From assembly GCA_964385635.1 (NCBI GenBank), contig CAYLPU010000046.1, forward strand, positions 1 to 38,592: a stretch of DNA of 38,592 bases, read 5' to 3'. Both the position numbers and the translations under genes were made by a program. This stretch comes from CAYLPU01 sp964385635 (GTDB lineage: Bacteria; Chloroflexota; Anaerolineae; B4-G1). Below are positions 24,700-33,553 of the stretch, piece after piece (position 1 is the stretch's first letter; every line of letters starts with the position of its first letter). The notes below the pieces were generated by a model. The model saw nothing but the letters and a program-made list of their open reading frames with translations. It had not been told where the DNA came from and did no database searches.

Positions 24700-25538
24700 T
24701 GCTCACCCCTTTCTACGCCTACCGATTCATCAACCATGTGGGAAAAGGCCATTCCTGTTTCAAACGCCTTTTCGAGAAAGGCGCTTTCGTCCTCAATTCC
24801 GGAATGGTGTATCGTTATTTCCATGTTAATACATTTGGCGTATGAAGACTCTGCAACGATCCGTGCTAGCCTCGCCCATTCAACCGTTCCCGAAAAGAGA
24901 GGATTGTGTTGGTCCCCCGTACCGTCGTTATCGTTAAGGTGCATAGATATCAGGCGCTCCTTGAGTCTCTCAAGTTGGTCTAATCCATCACTGCAAATGT
25001 CGAGATTGCCATGACCAGAATCGTAACAAAGCCCGATGTAATCAGGACTATATTGCGACAGTATCCTCTCTGTGGTCTTGAAACTACCGGGGCCCAGGTT
25101 TTCAATCGCTATTCGAACGCCGTGATCTCTGGCATAAGGCTCAATCGCATCGAGTGATTTCAGTACTTGAGTCCAGAATACATTCTTTCCCCCGGCATCC
25201 TCGGGCTCAGAGGGTATATGCATAACAATCACATCGCTTGCGAGTCTGGCCGTCATGCTGATCCGATTCTTCACCAACTCAACCCCCGCCAGCCTCTCGT
25301 ACTCCAGGGAAGACACCCAGGCTTTCTCAACCCCGGCAGATGCATGCAGATCGTTGAGTTTAAGGCCGAAATCTTGCAGCCACCTGGCAATCTGCTCAAT
25401 CTCACAGTCTGAATAAACGAAATCTGTGCGCCAATGGTGGCACCAATGGACGTGCGAGAAGCCGGCCTCGGCAATGCACTTCAAATAGGGTTCGGGACAA
25501 CCCACATCCTTAACGTAATCGGTTGTTATGGAAAGCAT
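24696..25538 (-). CDS. Sugar phosphate isomerase/epimerase family TIM barrel
   Basis: A 280-aa AP-endonuclease-2/xylose-isomerase-like protein. Likely metal ligands are Glu146 (AIENLG), Asp173 and His176 (CYDSGHG), His200 (MHLNDND) and Glu240 (NMEITIHH). AGGAGGGTAAAGC precedes ATG 25538. It is the first gene of the cassette running to 20917 and overlaps the next gene by 4 bases. The substrate (keto-sugar, inosose or similar) cannot be decided from sequence. Confidence 0.88.
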   Translation of the reverse strand: MLSITTDYVKDVGCPEPYLKCIAEAGFSHVHWCHHWRTDFVYSDCEIEQIARWLQDFGLKLNDLHASAGVEKAWVSSLEYERLAGVELVKNRISMTARLASDVIVMHIPSEPEDAGGKNVFWTQVLKSLDAIEPYARDHGVRIAIENLGPGSFKTTERILSQYSPDYIGLCYDSGHGNLDICSDGLDQLERLKERLISMHLNDNDGTGDQHNPLFSGTVEWARLARIVAESSYAKCINMEITIHHSGIEDESAFLEKAFETGMAFSHMVDESVGVERGEQ

Positions 25539-25725
25539 GCTTTACCCTCCTATGATCAAACTACAGAAATATAACAAGGCATCAGGCCCCGGCGCGAGAC
25601 CAGCCGAGCGATGGCCACTTCTCAACAACCCAACAAAACAGACACGTCACCGTTACATCACCGCACGAGAAGAGATGCGACGTTGTTGCACCTGTGCCGG
25701 GCGATGCGAGTGCTTCTGTCGCCGC

Positions 25726-26811
25726 CTAGCCGGTCGTCGCCGGAGTTGAAGGTGCTGCACTGCGGAAGAGCGTGTCCAGTGGCAGATCAACAGGATGGCC
25801 GTGGACAACAATGTCCACCAGCGCCCGCAACAACGGGAAGTCCTCTGGCGAGATGATGCCGCGTGCCGTCAGCCCGGGTAGCGCATCCGCCATAACCCGC
25901 ACGATCTCGGCCGCCTCCAACGTCTCGCTGGCCATAATCTCCCGTGCCCTGGCGAAGGTGTGTCCCATGCCCAGCAACCGCCCCAGTCGCACGGTGCGCC
26001 CACCCTGGCATGTCACATAGAGATCACCAGCGCCCGGCAGTCCGTAGGCGAAAGCACGCGTTCCCTCTATGATCTGCAACATGTAGGCAATCTCTGTACA
26101 TCCCTGGCCAAAGATGGCCGCTGCCAGGTTGTACGTATGCGAGCCCGCCACATCGGGTCCACCAGCCTGCTCCAACAACCCCGCCGCCAACCCCACGCCT
26201 AGCGCGTATGCGTTCTTTAGCGCTGCGCAGATCTCCAATCCCACCAGGTCGGTGGTCGTCCACACGTGATAATAGGATGTGCGGAAGATCGCGGCCAGCC
26301 GCTCGACGGCACCGCGATCACGCGAGCCGAAGATGACGCAGCTCTGACGGCGTCCAGCCAACTCCCCTGCGATACACGGCCCACCGATGGCAGCCAGCCT
26401 CACCTGGTCCCGGATATCCGCCGGCAGTTCTCTGGCCAGCACGTCCGGCAAGATGATGAGATCGCCGTTCTCCGCAGCCTCCACCCCTTTCGTCACAGCG
26501 ATGATCAACTGCCCCGGCCGCAGGTAGGGGCCAATCGTCTGGCCGATCCAACGTACACCCAAGGAATTCACGCCGCTGACGATGATGTCCACGCCATCTA
26601 ATGCCTGGGCAATCTGCTCCACGTAATAAGGCTGCACTACAGAAGGAATCTCCCGCTTGAGCCGCTGGTGGTAACGGTGCTCACGACAGCCCTGGATGAT
26701 ATCGCCATCCAGATGGGTGCCCACCAGCCGCACCGTATGGCCGTTATCCGCCAGCGGATAAGCGATGGCAGTTCCCATCAGACCAGCACCTACAATCGCC
26801 ACGTTTGCCAC
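25726..26811 (-). CDS. gpsA: NAD(P)-dependent glycerol-3-phosphate dehydrogenase
   Basis: A 361-aa GpsA-family protein, slightly longer than the usual 330-340. The N-terminal Rossmann motif is VAIVGAGLMGTA. IIAVTKGVE and CAALKNAYALGVGLAAGLLEQ carry the two conserved lysines, and TCQGGRTVRLGRLLGMG is the GpsA C-terminal motif. It reduces DHAP to sn-glycerol-3-phosphate, or runs in reverse for a related substrate. It starts 30 bp after the remnant iron-sulfur domain of the QueG-like gene. The gap to the next gene (25539-25725) shows no clear promoter. Its place among catabolic genes may mean a specialised rather than lipid-biosynthetic copy. Confidence 0.9.
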   Translation of the reverse strand: MANVAIVGAGLMGTAIAYPLADNGHTVRLVGTHLDGDIIQGCREHRYHQRLKREIPSVVQPYYVEQIAQALDGVDIIVSGVNSLGVRWIGQTIGPYLRPGQLIIAVTKGVEAAENGDLIILPDVLARELPADIRDQVRLAAIGGPCIAGELAGRRQSCVIFGSRDRGAVERLAAIFRTSYYHVWTTTDLVGLEICAALKNAYALGVGLAAGLLEQAGGPDVAGSHTYNLAAAIFGQGCTEIAYMLQIIEGTRAFAYGLPGAGDLYVTCQGGRTVRLGRLLGMGHTFARAREIMASETLEAAEIVRVMADALPGLTARGIISPEDFPLLRALVDIVVHGHPVDLPLDTLFRSAAPSTPATTG

Positions 26812-26841
26812 GACGTTCTCCCGATTGATGTGTTTGAGCGG

Positions 26842-27691
26842 TTACCTCACGCCCACAAGGCAAACCTTTCTACACTCTCGGCAACTCTCGATCATTGTCC
26901 CTCTTGGTAACTCCTCAAACATATACGGGCGGCATAATTTTTGGATTACCCGCTGCTCATCTACAATTGCCTGCACCGGACAGGATTCTATGCACAGATC
27001 GCACTCTAAAGGACATAACCTTTTTTCGTAACTACTCAGCCACCCCCACGCGGAGCGTTGAAACGCCCCGCTGATACGGCGAAACCCGTTAAAACGGGTT
27101 AGAAAGTCGCGTTTTAGTGCGTTTTAACGCACTTTGCGTATCAGCCGATGGTTTCAACCATCGGCGGGGCAAACGGGTGAGTAGTTACCTTTTTTCTATC
27201 AATGGATCTGGTTCTAGGTCTAGATTTGTTACCACCGAAACCAACTGGACTCGATTTCCAAACTCAGGAGTGATTAGCAGCGAGTTCTTTCCCAATCTAC
27301 CCAATCCCGCAGCCTCAGCAGCATGCTTGTGGGATAAGTCGCCTCTTCCACGAAGATTCTCGGCATCCCAGTCGTAGTAAGGACCATCAGCCGTCACAGG
27401 AATGGCTAACCCTCCCTGCTGTTCGACAAAGATGGCTATCTCACAGGCAACCCAGTCCAGTCGGTCTTCGACAATATCCATCATGACGTGATATGAGGTC
27501 GCCGGGCCATCTATGACTACGGCATTTGGAATCCGCTTGGCGCAAGCAATCACCGTTTTCGCATCAGCCAGAATATCTTCCGGCTTATGACCATCTGGAA
27601 CCCCGTCAAACCTACTTATAGGGGCTATTCCAACAAGATCAGCGCCTTTAGAAAGCGCAAATTCTTTAATCTCATCCTCGAGGTTGTTCAT
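26842..27691 (-). pseudogene. QueG-like [4Fe-4S] protein gene split by a MITE
   Basis: The first part (27691 to 27185) encodes 168 aa of an epoxyqueuosine-reductase-like iron-sulfur protein (MNNLEDEIKEFALSKGADLVG, AAGLGRLGKNSLLITPEFG). It stops at a TAA supplied by the inserted element's end. The second part (27018 to 26842) continues in the same frame, LCPLECDLCIESCPVQAI then ESCRECRKVC, which holds the cluster cysteines. Removing the 161-bp element and one 8-bp duplicate joins them exactly at ...PLIEKR-LCPLE..., giving a 226-aa protein. ATG 27691 has GAGGAGG upstream. The interrupted protein lacks all its cluster cysteines, so function is probably lost. The 226-aa length is shorter than true QueG, closer to the small family members found near catabolic operons. 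Confidence 0.88.
27028..27188. mobile_element. 161-bp MITE with 8-bp target duplication
   Basis: Ends are the inverted repeat GTAACTACTCA/TGAGTAGTTAC, extending imperfectly to about 14 bp. Flanks duplicate CTTTTTTC at 27020-27027 and 27189-27196. Inside are three hairpins, AACCCGTT/AACGGGTT (27083-27100), AGTGCGTT/AACGCACT (27116-27133) and CCGATGGTT/AACCATCGG (27145-27164). An outer stem GCTGATACG/CGTATCAGC (27070-27078, 27137-27145) encloses the first two. There is no open frame. GTAA ends with 8-bp duplications recall IS66-type elements (from memory), so it may be mobilised by such a transposase. Confidence 0.9.
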
Positions 27692-27720
27692 TCTTAACCT
27701 CCTCAGACCTTGACGGTCGA

Positions 27721-27739
27721 ACACCCTTAAATAGGGTGT
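27721..27739. terminator. Small hairpin upstream of the QueG-like gene
   Basis: ACACCCT/AGGGTGT with a 5-base loop lies 30 bp before the QueG-like start codon. It could be an end-of-transcript structure of the upstream gene or a leader hairpin. Confidence 0.4.
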
Positions 27740-27762
27740 GTTTCAAATCAGTTGAGGAGCAG

Positions 27763-27800
27763 GCATCCCCAGATGCCGCCCCGGTCGCATCTGGGGATGC
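27763..27800. terminator. Strong hairpin between the saccharopine-dehydrogenase-like and QueG-like genes
   Basis: Perfect 14-bp arms GCATCCCCAGATGC and GCATCTGGGGATGC flank a 10-base loop. It lies 43 bp after the stop codon of the minus-strand gene at 27844. There is no clear U-tract, so it may act as terminator, 3'-end stabiliser or dispersed palindrome. Confidence 0.55.
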
Positions 27801-27843
27801 TCCCTCCTCTGTCAACCAAAATGAAATGCACCCAAATAAGTAG

Positions 27844-29010
27844 TCATGCAACTACGCAGTTCTCCTCAATTCTTTCGTGGACTTTGATCCCGCGTTTGGC
27901 CAGTTCCTTGATGAACTCCAATGGATCAAAGGCACCCTCAGGAGCGATAACTCCTTTCTCTTTGGTAAGACCCCTGCCACTGGCGATCATCTGCGCACCG
28001 ACAGAAAGAGGAATGCCTACGCTCCTGGTATATGCCCGCGGACCTTCCCAGCCTTCCACGTCTGCAGAAGGGTGCGTCGTGGTCAGAATGTGGCGGACTG
28101 ACTTGCCATCCCTCATACCAGTTACTTCAACGTGCAGAGCGTATCCCCAAAGGTCCTGCTCCTTGCCCTCTGGTGCCTGGTTGAGGTAAGCGGCAATGAA
28201 ATCCAACGTGCTGATTTCCACACCGTTAATCTCAACCTTGTCGTTTCTCAAGAATCCATAGTCGTAGAGTGCTCTGACAAGCCTCATGTTTCTCTCAGGC
28301 CACGTGCCTCTTACCTCTATTCGCTTCACCCCCTTGATATATCTTGGAATGGTGAAAGCCTCAGGGTGGGGAATCACATACTGAGGAAGTGTTCCAAACG
28401 GTTCGGGAAGTTCAATCATCTTCTCCAGGGAGAAGGGAGGGACACGGACATATTTCCCGTTGTCATAGACCACGCGGCCCTCCAGGTTTGGATCATACTC
28501 GATAAAGGTAGTCGAAGTCAGCCCTGGGGAAAGAGAGATTGCCCGAAAGGCCCCGTGACTGATGTAGATTTCGTCCACTCTGTCCATTTGATCTGCCGCG
28601 TACCTCGTCAGAATATTCGTTGTCCCGGGGGTCATTCCAACGCCCGGCACGTAGACAATCCCCACATCCCGAGCGGGAGCATCAAAATCAAAGGAGTTTC
28701 CCATCCCATTGATGTCCAAGCCGTTCACACGGGCCTCGACTACCGTTTTCACGAGTAATTCATCGAACTTGATGGGCATGCCACTCATGACCAGGTCATA
28801 TTTTTTCATGATCTCAACTGCCCTGGCAGAATCCGTGATGTCAAATCTGATGAAACCGACCCGACCAGCGCCGATTTCCTCCATCACCTCTCGGGCCGCC
28901 ACCTCGTTAACGTCGCCGATTGTGATCTGAGTGAAATCGCTGTTGCCTACCAGATCCTTAACCGACTCACGACTGATCCGCCCACCGGCCCCCAAACATA
29001 GTATTCTCAC
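27844..29010 (-). CDS. Saccharopine dehydrogenase family protein (lysine/diamine dehydrogenase-like)
   Basis: A 388-aa protein with an N-terminal Rossmann fold (MRILCLGAGGRISRESVKDL) and the catalytic domain of the saccharopine-dehydrogenase superfamily (YVPGVGMTPGTTNILTRYAA, SHGAFRAIS). Lysine 6-dehydrogenase and carboxynorspermidine synthase are relatives; the precise reaction is unknown. The start is GTG 29010 with AGGAG 6 bases upstream. It follows the peptide-type ABC operon on the same strand and is separated from it by a long palindrome. With the aminotransferases downstream, use of an amino acid or amine imported by the ABC system is plausible. Confidence 0.83.
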   Translation of the reverse strand: MRILCLGAGGRISRESVKDLVGNSDFTQITIGDVNEVAAREVMEEIGAGRVGFIRFDITDSARAVEIMKKYDLVMSGMPIKFDELLVKTVVEARVNGLDINGMGNSFDFDAPARDVGIVYVPGVGMTPGTTNILTRYAADQMDRVDEIYISHGAFRAISLSPGLTSTTFIEYDPNLEGRVVYDNGKYVRVPPFSLEKMIELPEPFGTLPQYVIPHPEAFTIPRYIKGVKRIEVRGTWPERNMRLVRALYDYGFLRNDKVEINGVEISTLDFIAAYLNQAPEGKEQDLWGYALHVEVTGMRDGKSVRHILTTTHPSADVEGWEGPRAYTRSVGIPLSVGAQMIASGRGLTKEKGVIAPEGAFDPLEFIKELAKRGIKVHERIEENCVVA

Positions 29011-29043
29011 TTTGCTCTCCTGTGTTCCTACGTACTCCTAACC

Positions 29044-29144
29044 TGGACAAGCCAGAACCAAGAAAGAAGTAGGGAGTATGGAGTAGGAAGTATGGGGAAG
29101 ATTCTGCATTACTCCCTACTTCCTACTCCCTACTCCCTTGTCCA
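29044..29144. repeat. Long imperfect purine/pyrimidine palindrome
   Basis: TGGACAAG (29044-29051) pairs with CTTGTCCA (29137-29144). Inside, a purine arm rich in GGAGTA/GGAAGTA (about 29068-29096) pairs with TACTCC/TACTTCC repeats (about 29111-29139). The whole makes a hairpin of about 100 bp in the gap between the ABC operon end (29227) and the next start (29010). It could terminate the ABC transcript. Confidence 0.7.
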
Positions 29145-29226
29145 ACGTACAAGGATTTCACTGGTAATGTACCAATTGCCCTCCCGGAGAGCCAACCGGC
29201 GCTGGCCACTGATCGGGCTGGCCGTC

Positions 29227-30261
29227 TTATTGCGATCTACTGAACCCACGCACACCTTTCAGACCGAGTGTACCTGCAAAGTGACAGGCCGCGAAATGGC
29301 CCGGCTTGTATTCCTTCCACTCAGGTGCAGTCGTTCCGCACAGCTCTTCCGCGTAGCGACAGCGAGGGTGAAAGTAGCAGCCAGAGGGAGGATCGGAGGG
29401 GTTAGGGATCTCGCCAGTCAATAACAGCGGCTGCATCACGTCGTCTGGGTCCGCCGCCGGAATGGCGGACATCAACGCTTCCGTGTAAGGATGTATCGGG
29501 TTATAGAACAGTTCCTCGGTGGGAGACATCTCCACCAGTCGACCCAGATACATCACCCCCACTCTATCGCTCGCATGCTCGACTACGCTCAGATCATGCG
29601 CGATGAAGAGATAGGTCAAACCAAACTCTGACTGCAGATCTTTCAACAGATTCAATATCTGCGCCTGGATGGAAACGTCCAGTGCCGATACCGGCTCATC
29701 ACATACGATGAACTCAGGATTCAACACCAGTGCGCGCGCAATCCCAATGCGTTGTCGCTGTCCACCACTAAAAGCGTGGGGGTAACGCCGCAGGTGTTCG
29801 ATGTTCAGCCGGCAGTGGAGTGCCACCTCGCGGATACGATCATCCAGCTCCGACCCTTTGGCAACCTTGCATGCAACCAGCGGCTCGCCGATGATATCCC
29901 TGACTGTCATCCTCGGATTCAGCGATGAATACGGATCCTGGAAGATCATCTGCGCGTGAGTTCTAAAGGCCCTCAGTTCTTTGCCTCCCAGTGCTGTGAA
30001 ATCTGTAATTTCACCTTCGCTGAGCTGGAAGAGGACCTGGCCAGCGGTGGGCTCGATCGCTCGGAGGATAATCCTGCCTGTGGTCGTCTTGCCCGATCCA
30101 CTTTCTCCCACCAACCCCAGCGTCTCCCCCCTCTCGATGTAGAAACTAACCCCGTCCACGGCCCTCACAGATCCGGTTGCGGTGCCAAAAAGCCCATGTC
30201 GGAGGGGAAAGTACTTCTTCAGACCTTTTACTTCTAGTAACTTGACGGTTTGTTCAGACAT
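29227..30261 (-). CDS. dppF: Peptide-type ABC transporter ATP-binding protein (DppF/OppF-like)
   Basis: A 344-aa ABC ATPase: Walker A GESGSGKTTTG, signature FSGGQRQRIGIARAL, Walker B FIVCDEPVSALD, then H-loop FIAHDLSVVEH. The C-terminal oligopeptide-type tail contains PSDPPSGCYFHPRCRYAEELC, a cysteine-containing extension found in Dpp/Opp ATPases. AGGAGA lies before ATG 30261. It is the last gene of the ABC operon and would pair with the DppD-like ATPase. The cargo may be a peptide, sugar or another solute; this family is broad. Confidence 0.94.
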   Translation of the reverse strand: MSEQTVKLLEVKGLKKYFPLRHGLFGTATGSVRAVDGVSFYIERGETLGLVGESGSGKTTTGRIILRAIEPTAGQVLFQLSEGEITDFTALGGKELRAFRTHAQMIFQDPYSSLNPRMTVRDIIGEPLVACKVAKGSELDDRIREVALHCRLNIEHLRRYPHAFSGGQRQRIGIARALVLNPEFIVCDEPVSALDVSIQAQILNLLKDLQSEFGLTYLFIAHDLSVVEHASDRVGVMYLGRLVEMSPTEELFYNPIHPYTEALMSAIPAADPDDVMQPLLLTGEIPNPSDPPSGCYFHPRCRYAEELCGTTAPEWKEYKPGHFAACHFAGTLGLKGVRGFSRSQ

Positions 30262-30328
30262 TCACAATCTCCTAAAAGTCGCCAGGAGCCCACACCAACT
30301 CCTCAAATAGGAACGCGGTGTCTCGTCT

Positions 30329-31372
30329 CTATTCACCCTGCTCGTGGAGAAAACAGGCCACAGTGTGATCGTTCTCCAACCGGGTTACACTCGGAACATC
30401 TACGTCGCAGCGCCCCGCGATCATCTGCTCGCACCGGGGGTGAAACGCACAGCCCGGCGGCCGTTCAAAGGGACTTGGAACCACGCCCTGAATCGAAACC
30501 AGCCGCTGCCCAGACGTTTTGCCAATGCGGGGAATGGCCCGCAATAGGTTGACGGTGTAGGGATGCTGAGGGTTGTGAAAAATCTCGCGCACAGGCCCAT
30601 GCTCCACCACCCTGCCAAGGTACATGATCGCCACCTCGTCGGCGATTTGCGCGATGACACCCAGGTTATGGGTGATGAACATGATGGCCATCCCGAACTC
30701 CTGCTGCAGGTCCCTCATCAGATTGAGGATTTGTGCCTGGATCGTCACGTCGAGCGCGGTGGTCGGCTCGTCGGCAATCAGCAGCGCCGGGCTGCAACTG
30801 AGCGCCATCGCGATCATCGCTCGCTGCCGCATTCCGCCGGAGAACTCGTATGGATACTGGTCTACGCGCTGCGCCGAGTCGGGGATGCCAACCCTGTCTA
30901 GCATTTCGATAGTCATGGCGCGCGCTTGCGTCTTATCCACGTCCTGATGAAGCAGAATCGCCTCCATGACCTGATTGCCGATCGTGTGCAATGGCGAGAA
31001 GGAACTCATCGGCTCTTGGAAGATCATCGCGATCTCTTTGCCCCGGATCCCGCGGATCTGCCCTCCCGTGGGATTCAATTGCGCTAGATCTATCATATCG
31101 ATCATGCCATACCTGGACCGATCCTCAGAATGGTGAAAGAGGATTTGCCCGGCATCTATTCTACCGGGGCGAGGAATGATGCGCATGATTGATTGGGCGG
31201 TGACGGTCTTGCCGCAGCCGCTCTCGCCGACGACTCCCATCACTTGCCCGGGCTTGATGGAGAGGTCAACACCTTCAACGGCCCGCACCACGCCCTCGTC
31301 CAGGGGGAACGACACTCGCAGGTCTTTTACCTCAAGCAGCAGGTCATTATTATTGTTATTGTCCATCACCAT
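30329..31372 (-). CDS. dppD: Peptide-type ABC transporter ATP-binding protein (DppD/OppD-like)
   Basis: A 347-aa ABC ATPase: Walker A GESGCGKTVTA, signature FSGGMRQRAMIAMAL, Walker B LLIADEPTTALD, and the Dpp/Opp C-terminal cysteine tail (RPPGCAFHPRCEQM). ATG 31372 is chosen, with GAGG upstream and only 7 bases after the permease stop. The open frame up to 31492 is overlap with the permease in another frame. An unusual run of five asparagines (AAT/AAC codons) follows the start, right before the ATPase domain. Confidence 0.93.
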   Translation of the reverse strand: MVMDNNNNNDLLLEVKDLRVSFPLDEGVVRAVEGVDLSIKPGQVMGVVGESGCGKTVTAQSIMRIIPRPGRIDAGQILFHHSEDRSRYGMIDMIDLAQLNPTGGQIRGIRGKEIAMIFQEPMSSFSPLHTIGNQVMEAILLHQDVDKTQARAMTIEMLDRVGIPDSAQRVDQYPYEFSGGMRQRAMIAMALSCSPALLIADEPTTALDVTIQAQILNLMRDLQQEFGMAIMFITHNLGVIAQIADEVAIMYLGRVVEHGPVREIFHNPQHPYTVNLLRAIPRIGKTSGQRLVSIQGVVPSPFERPPGCAFHPRCEQMIAGRCDVDVPSVTRLENDHTVACFLHEQGE

Positions 31373-31379
31373 CACCGCC

Positions 31380-32543
31380 TCACTTCGAATAAGGATCCGC
31401 CGCGTCACGCATCCCGTCGCCGACGAAACTGAACGCCAGCACGGACAGGACCACGAACACAACGGGGGCGAACAACCACGGATGCATCGCAATCGCCTTG
31501 ATGTTCTGCGCTTCGTGCAGCAGCACGCCCCAACTGACGACCGGAGGGCGGAGCCCCAGCCCGATGAAACTCAGCGAGGTCTCGCCCAGGATCATGTAAG
31601 GGAACGAAATCGAGATGTCAACGATGATGTAGCTCAGAAAGGTAGGCAGCATGTGCCGGCCGATGATGCGCGCATCGCTGCTGCCGGCGATCTTCGCCGC
31701 GATGACGAAGTCCTCTTCTCGCAGCGACAATAACTTACCCCGGATCCGCCGGGCCAGGTTCGTCCATCCAAGAAAGCCCAGGATCAGAGTGATCGCAAAG
31801 TAGACCCTCATGGGCGGCCATTCCTTGGGCAATGCTGCGGCCAGGGCCATCCAAAGCGGCAGCGTCGGTATGGAGCGGATGAATTCGATGAAACGCTGGA
31901 TGACGTCGTCCACCAATCCGCCGAAGAAACCAGACACGCCACCGATGCCCAGCCCCAGGAAGAAAGCGATCAACTGGCCAATCACGCCGATCGAAAGCGA
32001 GATGCGCGTGCCGAGTAAGATGCGCGACAAGAGATCCCGCCCCAGTTTATCCGTACCGAACAGGTGGAGGAACCCGTCCTCAACGCCGAACAAATGAATG
32101 TCGGTCTTAAACAGTCCCCAGAACTTATAGGGATCTCCTTTCACAAAGAAGCGCACTGGCAACATCGTGGAGGTGTCCTCCGTAACCTCCAACTCGAAGG
32201 TCTCAGGGTTAAGTTGGTTGGTCACGCCGTAGACAAAGGGGCGCAGGTGGAAGGTGCCTTCCTCATCGACAAAGCGTAATTTCTGCGGAGGTCCAAAGAT
32301 GTAACTGCTATTGCGGGTGAATGGATCCAGCGGAGCGAGAAACTCGCAAAACAGGACAATCACAAAAAAGAGGCCCAGGAGGGTGGTGCCAAGAAGCGCC
32401 AGACGATGCTTTCTGAACTTCCACCACATCAACTGGAATTGGGTCGCGGTATAATACTTGATCTCTTCCTCTTCTGTTCGGACCTTCCTCCCTTTGAACT
32501 TCGCAGGTGCAGGAAACTGTGTCATTTTAGTCGCTTCTGCCAT
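31380..32543 (-). CDS. dppC: Peptide-type ABC transporter permease (DppC/OppC-like)
   Basis: A 387-aa inner-membrane permease. A cytoplasmic N-terminal tail (about 1-50) precedes TM1 (LALLGTTLLGLFFVIVLFCEF). A long periplasmic loop (about 75-170) follows, then the BPD_transp_1 domain with EAA-type motif (EEDFVIAAKIAGSSDARIIGRHMLP). The long loop is seen in some OppC-like permeases. ATG 32543 has GGGGAGAGG upstream and overlaps the end of dppB. It forms the channel with DppB. Confidence 0.93.
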   Translation of the reverse strand: MAEATKMTQFPAPAKFKGRKVRTEEEEIKYYTATQFQLMWWKFRKHRLALLGTTLLGLFFVIVLFCEFLAPLDPFTRNSSYIFGPPQKLRFVDEEGTFHLRPFVYGVTNQLNPETFELEVTEDTSTMLPVRFFVKGDPYKFWGLFKTDIHLFGVEDGFLHLFGTDKLGRDLLSRILLGTRISLSIGVIGQLIAFFLGLGIGGVSGFFGGLVDDVIQRFIEFIRSIPTLPLWMALAAALPKEWPPMRVYFAITLILGFLGWTNLARRIRGKLLSLREEDFVIAAKIAGSSDARIIGRHMLPTFLSYIIVDISISFPYMILGETSLSFIGLGLRPPVVSWGVLLHEAQNIKAIAMHPWLFAPVVFVVLSVLAFSFVGDGMRDAADPYSK

Positions 32544-32544
32544 C

Positions 32545-33540
32545 TTATATCCTCTCCCCTTGCCTGACGCGGGGGTCCAACACGGCCAACATGACATCGG
32601 AAATAAACGTCCCCAGGATCGTCAAGGCCGAATACATCAGCAACATAGCCCCAGCCATATAGACATCCTGATCCATCAAAGCCTTCAGGAACAACGGACC
32701 GGTGTCAGGCAGGGCAAGCACAAAGGCGACGATCGGTGCACCAGAGATGATGGCGGTCAGTTCCCAACCGATGGTGCTGACAATCGGGTTCAGCGCCACG
32801 CGTACCGGATACTTCATCAGCAACCGCCCCTCAGAAAGCCCTTTGGCGCGTGCGGCCGTGACGTACAGCTTGTTCTTCTCGTCGAGCAGGGTGGCCCGCA
32901 TCGTCCGGATCTGGAAGGCTGTGCCAGCAGTGCCCAGAACGATTGCAGGAACCCAGAGATGCTTGAGCATGTCAACGAACCGCGCCCAACTCCAGGATGC
33001 TTCCAGGTACTCCGGGGAAAACAGCCCGCCCACGTTGCTGCCAAAAACCATGACGCTGATGTACATAAGGACAAGCGCCAGCAGGAAATTCGGCGTGGCC
33101 ATACCGATGTAACCGAGCACTGTGAAAGTGTAATCCCCTATGGAATACTGGCGCACAGCCGAGTAGATCCCGATCGGGATTGCCAGGCCATACGTAAAGA
33201 TCAACGCAGCGACTGCCAGGATCGCTGTGAAGCCGAGTCGCTCGCCGATGACCTCAGTTACCGGCAAACGATACATGAGGGACTGGCCAAAATTTCCATG
33301 TAGCACGATGTTGGTGACCCAGCGCCAGTACCGCTCCGGCCACGGACGGTCGAGCCCATACTGGTGGCGGAAGGCTTCCAACTCCTCATTCGTCACGAAT
33401 ATGCCCAGCGTTCTAAGCCTGAACACGTGGCGCTCCGCATAGTCGCCGGGCGGAAGTTCGAGGATGATGAAAACAACGATGGAAAGCAGTGACAGCATGA
33501 CGACCATGATTAAAAAACGACGCAGTATGAATTTTGCCAT
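32545..33540 (-). CDS. dppB: Peptide-type ABC transporter permease (DppB/OppB-like)
   Basis: A 331-aa inner-membrane permease with N-terminal TM (FLIMVVMLSLLSIVVFIILE), a periplasmic loop carrying YGLDRPWPERYWRWV, and the EAA loop region (VTAARAKGLSEGRLLMKYPV). The start is ATG 33540. It follows the binding-protein gene by about 210 bp, a gap holding two hairpins. DppB, DppC, DppD and DppF genes are in the usual order. Confidence 0.93.
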   Translation of the reverse strand: MAKFILRRFLIMVVMLSLLSIVVFIILELPPGDYAERHVFRLRTLGIFVTNEELEAFRHQYGLDRPWPERYWRWVTNIVLHGNFGQSLMYRLPVTEVIGERLGFTAILAVAALIFTYGLAIPIGIYSAVRQYSIGDYTFTVLGYIGMATPNFLLALVLMYISVMVFGSNVGGLFSPEYLEASWSWARFVDMLKHLWVPAIVLGTAGTAFQIRTMRATLLDEKNKLYVTAARAKGLSEGRLLMKYPVRVALNPIVSTIGWELTAIISGAPIVAFVLALPDTGPLFLKALMDQDVYMAGAMLLMYSALTILGTFISDVMLAVLDPRVRQGERI

Positions 33541-33553
33541 TTTCTTCTCCTAC

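Noticed and set aside
28132..28758. Plus-strand frame opposite the saccharopine-dehydrogenase-like gene
   Set aside because: Shadow frame without recognisable domains.
32458..33303. Plus-strand frame opposite the DppB/DppC genes
   Set aside because: His/Gln-rich antisense translation of membrane protein genes; not a real gene.
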